Shown here piece by piece: positions 61,034-64,000 of a DNA stretch of 64,000 nucleotides. A model generated the notes under the pieces. That model was not told the DNA's origin. It was given only the letters and a program-made list of their open reading frames with translations, and did no database searches. Location of the stretch: assembly GCA_017618055.1 (NCBI GenBank), contig JAFZVB010000018.1, forward strand, positions 22,181 to 86,180, read 5' to 3'. The first letter of the stretch is position 1; each line of letters begins with the position of its first letter. The position numbers and the translations under genes were made by a program. Origin of the DNA: Clostridia bacterium. Lineage in GTDB: Bacteria; Bacillota; Clostridia; Christensenellales; CAG-917.

Positions 61034-61567
61034 TTAAAATGTTGGTGGTGAGGCAACCCAAATAAAGGTAGCAACTTCATCTGTGTTGTTCTCGATGTTG
61101 TGAGGTTTGTCTGATGAAAAATAAAATGCCTGTCCAGCCTCAACTTTGCTCTTGTTTTTGCCTATAACTAAAACTATTGTGCCTTTTAAAACGTATCCAA
61201 ACTCTTCGCCATCATGAGGGATGTCTTCTTCCATAGTGGAGTGTGGTTTTAAATCAACACGAATAGGTTCCATTTCATTTTTTTGTGCATTTGGAATTAA
61301 CCAGTTAATAGTGTAGTCTTCGGTTTCCTTTTCAATGAAGTCTTGTTCGCCAAAAACTATCTTGTCTGATTTGGTCTCTGAAAAGAATTGTGCAGGTGTT
61401 GTCCCTAGTGCATTTAGTATGTCTAAAAGGGAAGTAATAGATAAAGAATTGTTGTTATTTTCAACCTGCGAAATAAAACCCTTTGTGAGTTCACATCTGT
61501 CTGCAAGTTCTTCTTGTGTAAGACCAACTTGAAGGCGTAAATTTCTAATTTTTTCACCAATATCCAT
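61034..61567 (-). CDS. XRE-family regulator with cupin domain (PuuR-like)
   Basis: 177 residues. The N-terminal helix-turn-helix (about 4-60: IGEKIRNLRLQVGLTQEELADRCELTKGFISQVE) is joined to a C-terminal cupin (about 105-175, HDGEEFGYVLKGTIVLVIG, ending HNIENNTDEVATFIWVASPPTF). This is the PuuR/polyamine-responsive class. ATG 61567 is chosen over GTG 61573 by spacing from AGAGG. It lies 24 bp upstream of potA in the same direction and likely controls the operon in response to a polyamine. Confidence 0.9.
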   Translation of the reverse strand: MDIGEKIRNLRLQVGLTQEELADRCELTKGFISQVENNNNSLSITSLLDILNALGTTPAQFFSETKSDKIVFGEQDFIEKETEDYTINWLIPNAQKNEMEPIRVDLKPHSTMEEDIPHDGEEFGYVLKGTIVLVIGKNKSKVEAGQAFYFSSDKPHNIENNTDEVATFIWVASPPTF

Positions 61568-61627
61568 GTGCACCTCTTTGGTTTTGTTAAAGTAATTTTT
61601 TTGTTTAGTAAAAATAAACTTAAATGC

Positions 61628-61656
61628 ATTATATATATTGTATATATACGTGTCAA
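61628..61656 (-). promoter_or_regulatory. Consensus promoter of the regulator-potABCD operon
   Basis: Minus strand perfect TTGACA (61651-61656), 17 bp, perfect TATAAT (61628-61633). The spacer contains GTATATATAC, a palindrome that could be the autoregulatory site of the XRE protein. Confidence 0.85.
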
Positions 61657-61695
61657 CAAAAATATTTAAATATTATTAGAAATTAATAAATAAAA

Positions 61696-62613
61696 TTATT
61701 GTGCAATTTTCATTAAAATAGGGAAGTGATCGCTAGAATAAACTCCGCCATAGGTTTTATCTACAACTTTATATGAATTTACGGTTATATCGTTTGAGAT
61801 GAAGAAGAAGTCTATTCTTGCATTATTAAGTATTTTCCCATAGCTATGGTATGTTGCACCTGGACCAAGATATGTTTCTCCAGCAACGAGTTGCGCATCA
61901 TTTAATCCTTGAGATAAAGCATATTCATATGTGTCACTTCCAACGAAGTCATTCATATCCCCCATAAGCATAAATGAGCCTTGTGCAATTTTGTCTCCAA
62001 GTCTATCTAAAATAACACCAATTCCTTTAATACGAGCTTCTTCTCCTACGTGGTCTAGGTGGGTATCTACTATAGTATATTTTTTGTTTGTAACAGTGTC
62101 TGTAACATAGGCGTAGGTGGCTACTCTTATACATGCAGCATCCCATCCGTAACTTTGAACATCTGGGGTTTCGGAGAGCCAGAACCTACCACTATCTACT
62201 ATGGTGAATCTATCACTTCTAATAGCAATAATAGCACCTTCGTTTTCGCTACCTTCTCTAAATCCATCTATGAAAGTATATCCTTGTAAATGTTGTTTTA
62301 AGAATTCATATCCAATTATTTGAACTTCTTGGAAAGATATGATGTCTGGTTCGTTTTCTTGCATTTCTTTTATGATTAGAGGAGATCTATAGAAGAAACT
62401 CTTTTTGAACAAGTCATCAAAAGTAAAACATCTAATATTAAAACTCATTACTGTTATTTCATTAGAATCTGCCTTTTTAGATACATCATAATTTTCTTTG
62501 CAGAGAGTATAGCGGGAATAATAACAATAGCGAACACAAGTCCAAACAACTGCACCCAATAAAGATGCAATTAAAAAACAAATAATAATTATGTTTAAGA
62601 CTTTAGTTTTCAT
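61696..62613 (-). CDS. Membrane-anchored endonuclease/exonuclease/phosphatase-family protein
   Basis: 305 residues. An N-terminal helix (about 7-28) exports an EEP domain: VMSFNIRCFTFDD, ISFQEVQ (metal Glu), DTHLDHVG, MGDMNDFVG (D-x-N) and C-terminal SSDHFPILMKI (catalytic His). Members outside the cell include nucleases and sphingomyelinase/phosphodiesterase-like enzymes; substrate unknown. No strong ribosome site is visible. It lies between the groEL terminator and the polyamine operon promoter. Confidence 0.87.
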   Translation of the reverse strand: MKTKVLNIIIICFLIASLLGAVVWTCVRYCYYSRYTLCKENYDVSKKADSNEITVMSFNIRCFTFDDLFKKSFFYRSPLIIKEMQENEPDIISFQEVQIIGYEFLKQHLQGYTFIDGFREGSENEGAIIAIRSDRFTIVDSGRFWLSETPDVQSYGWDAACIRVATYAYVTDTVTNKKYTIVDTHLDHVGEEARIKGIGVILDRLGDKIAQGSFMLMGDMNDFVGSDTYEYALSQGLNDAQLVAGETYLGPGATYHSYGKILNNARIDFFFISNDITVNSYKVVDKTYGGVYSSDHFPILMKIAQ

Positions 62614-62653
62614 ACTAATTGCATTCTAAACTTTTTGTATTCAAAAAACAATA

Positions 62654-62686
62654 TAAAAAAGCCCCAAATCTTGCGAAATGAGGCCA
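62654..62686 (-). terminator. Terminator after groEL
   Basis: Minus strand GCCTC pairs with GGGGC across an imperfect hairpin (62661-62684), then TTTTTTATATTG. Confidence 0.65.
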
Positions 62687-62709
62687 GTTTATTATAAATT
62701 TTAACGGTA

Positions 62710-64000
62710 TTAATACATTCCGTCCATTCCACCTTGTGGAGGAGCTACTGGAGCTGGAGGTGTAGGAATATCTGTTACTAATGCTTCTGTTGTTAAGAGT
62801 TGAGCTGCAACTGAGGATGCATTTTGAAGAGCACTTCTTGTAACCTTAGTTGGATCTATAATACCAGCTGCTATCATATCAACATATTCATCTTTTGCTG
62901 CATCATAACCATAATACTTCTTCTTAGATTCAAGTATCTTTGCCTTTACTACGCCACCATCAATACCAGCGTTCTCTGCGATTTGTCTAATTGGAGCTTC
63001 AAGAGCTTTGATAACGATATAAGCACCTGTCTTAACATCTCCTTCAAGACCTTCGCATTCATTCTTTAATGTATTAATAATGCTGAGGAGTGCAACACCA
63101 CCACCAGGAACAATACCTTCTTCAACAGCTGCACGTGTTGAGTTAAGAGCATCTTCCATACGGAGCTTTTTGTCTTTCATTTCAACTTCTGTTGCTGCAC
63201 CAACACCGATAACTGCTACGCCACCAGCGAGTTTTGCAACTCTTTCCTTGAGTTTTTCTTTCTCATAATCTGAAGTTGTGTTGTCGAGTTGATTTCTGAT
63301 TTCTTTAACTCTGTTTTCAACTTCTGTTTTATCTCCAGCACCATCAATAATTGTTGTTGCTTCTTTGCTTACGATAACGCTCTTTGCTTGTCCAAGCATA
63401 TCTAATGTTACATCTTTAAGTTCATAACCGAGATCGGATGAAATATATGTACCACCAGTAAGAATTGCGATATCTTCAAGATAAGACTTTCTTCTGTCGC
63501 CGAAGCCTGGTGTCTTAACTGCACAGCAGTTAAATACACCTTTAAGTTTATTAACGATAATAGTTGTTAATGCTTCGCCTTCGATATCATCAGAGATTAT
63601 TAAGAGTTTTAAGCCGTTCTTAACAATTTGTTCAAGAAGTGGAAGGATTTCTTGGATGTTGCTAATCTTCTTATCTGTAATAAGGATATATGGATTGTCT
63701 AATTCAGCTTCCATCTTATCTGTATTTGTTACGAGATAAGGGGATACATAACCACGGTCAAATTGCATACCTTTAACAACACTTAATTCTGTTGTCATAC
63801 CTTTGCCTTCTTTGAGGGTTATAACACCATCTTTACCAACTTCTTCCATTGCATCTGCAATAAGGTTACCAATTTCTTCATCACCAGAAGAGATTGCTGC
63901 GACTTGAGCAATAGATTTCTTATCTTTAACAGGTTGTGATAATTTCTTTAATTCTTCAACTGCTTTATCTGTTGCAAATTGAATACCTTTCTTTAATACC
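62710..64000 (-). CDS. groEL: Chaperonin GroEL, N-terminus outside the window
   Basis: The reading frame is open to the window edge. The visible 429 residues begin near family residue 113 ([40 protein letters not shown]...) and run to the normal C-terminal GGMDGMY. Apical domain [31 protein letters not shown] and the equatorial [11 protein letters not shown] are intact. About 112 N-terminal residues lie beyond position 64000. The GroES partner would be upstream on the minus strand, outside this window. Confidence 0.97.
   Translation of the reverse strand, partial: VLKKGIQFATDKAVEELKKLSQPVKDKKSIAQVAAISSGDEEIGNLIADAMEEVGKDGVITLKEGKGMTTELSVVKGMQFDRGYVSPYLVTNTDKMEAELDNPYILITDKKISNIQEILPLLEQIVKNGLKLLIISDDIEGEALTTIIVNKLKGVFNCCAVKTPGFGDRRKSYLEDIAILTGGTYISSDLGYELKDVTLDMLGQAKSVIVSKEATTIIDGAGDKTEVENRVKEIRNQLDNTTSDYEKEKLKERVAKLAGGVAVIGVGAATEVEMKDKKLRMEDALNSTRAAVEEGIVPGGGVALLSIINTLKNECEGLEGDVKTGAYIVIKALEAPIRQIAENAGIDGGVVKAKILESKKKYYGYDAAKDEYVDMIAAGIIDPTKVTRSALQNASSVAAQLLTTEALVTDIPTPPAPVAPPQGGMDGMY

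Noticed and set aside
62710..63849. groEL as a truncated 379-residue gene
   Set aside because: The frame continues to the window edge with normal GroEL sequence; the cut is by the window, not a mutation.

Overview
The window is AT-rich, uses the standard code, has strong AGGAGG-type ribosome binding sites and many TTGACA-17-TATAAT promoters, and is densely packed into short directional operons. A type IV pilus system without an outer-membrane secretin, LytTR/GHKL regulation, THF and preQ1 riboswitches, GPH and DUF5058 transporters, and long InlB-B-repeat/BspA/Big_3 surface proteins all point to a monoderm Firmicute. The most likely source is an uncultured gut member of the Clostridia; this taxonomic guess is inference only. 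I see no phage, insertion sequence, CRISPR array or resistance island.

Layout. (1) 1-12.2 kb: a type IV pilus locus. It holds an anchored InlB-repeat/DUF6273 protein, minor prepilins, a PilM-position protein, prepilin peptidase (PilD), platform protein (PilC) and assembly ATPase (PilB), then an overlapping LytTR response regulator/GHKL kinase pair, a small prepilin and a 612-residue prepilin carrying a beta-helix-like body. No PilT, PilN, PilO or PilQ is visible. (2) 12.2-18.3 kb: amino-sugar and galactose metabolism: nagB, galE, galM, a FAD oxidoreductase and a GH27 alpha-galactosidase with an inserted carbohydrate-binding-like domain. (3) 18.5-24.3 kb: a 1907-residue single-pass protein with a cytoplasmic Pro-rich/helical half and an extracellular BspA-LRR/InlB-repeat half. 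(4) 24.3-27.3 kb: an old-yellow-enzyme-type Fe-S flavoprotein, a split-barrel flavoprotein and a small unknown.

(5) 27.3-37.2 kb: an apparent exporter/surface operon from a consensus promoter. It has a small membrane protein, a fusion of a YwaF/TMEM164-like membrane domain with an ABC ATPase, its permease, a small anchored protein and a 1493-residue Ig-repeat lipoprotein. (6) 37.3-42.7 kb: an SGNH hydrolase, a glycerophosphodiesterase, a tautomerase, an InlB-repeat surface protein and tRNA-Arg(CCT). (7) 42.7-50 kb: an AlkD-like glycosylase, a DUF5058/membrane/GPH-transporter operon, and a CMD-SDR-anion permease operon.

(8) 50-54.4 kb: a folate operon (folC-folE-folP-folBK, then a YunG-like gene) headed by a tetrahydrofolate riboswitch. 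(9) 54.4-55.9 kb: a queuosine-precursor-type transporter behind a preQ1-I-like riboswitch with its own promoter, followed by an SDR gene. (10) 55.9-61.7 kb: a regulated polyamine importer (XRE-cupin regulator, potA, potB, potC, potD). (11) 61.7-64 kb: an endonuclease/exonuclease/phosphatase-fold protein and groEL, cut by the window edge.

Two themes recur. Surface proteins built from InlB, BspA or Ig-like repeats dominate the non-metabolic DNA. Several otherwise ordinary proteins (ABC fusion, GPH transporter, FolP, PotA, the 39.2 kb surface protein) end in long Glu/Pro/Thr/Val-rich acidic tails. Function assignments rest on motif reading by eye; no database search was possible.
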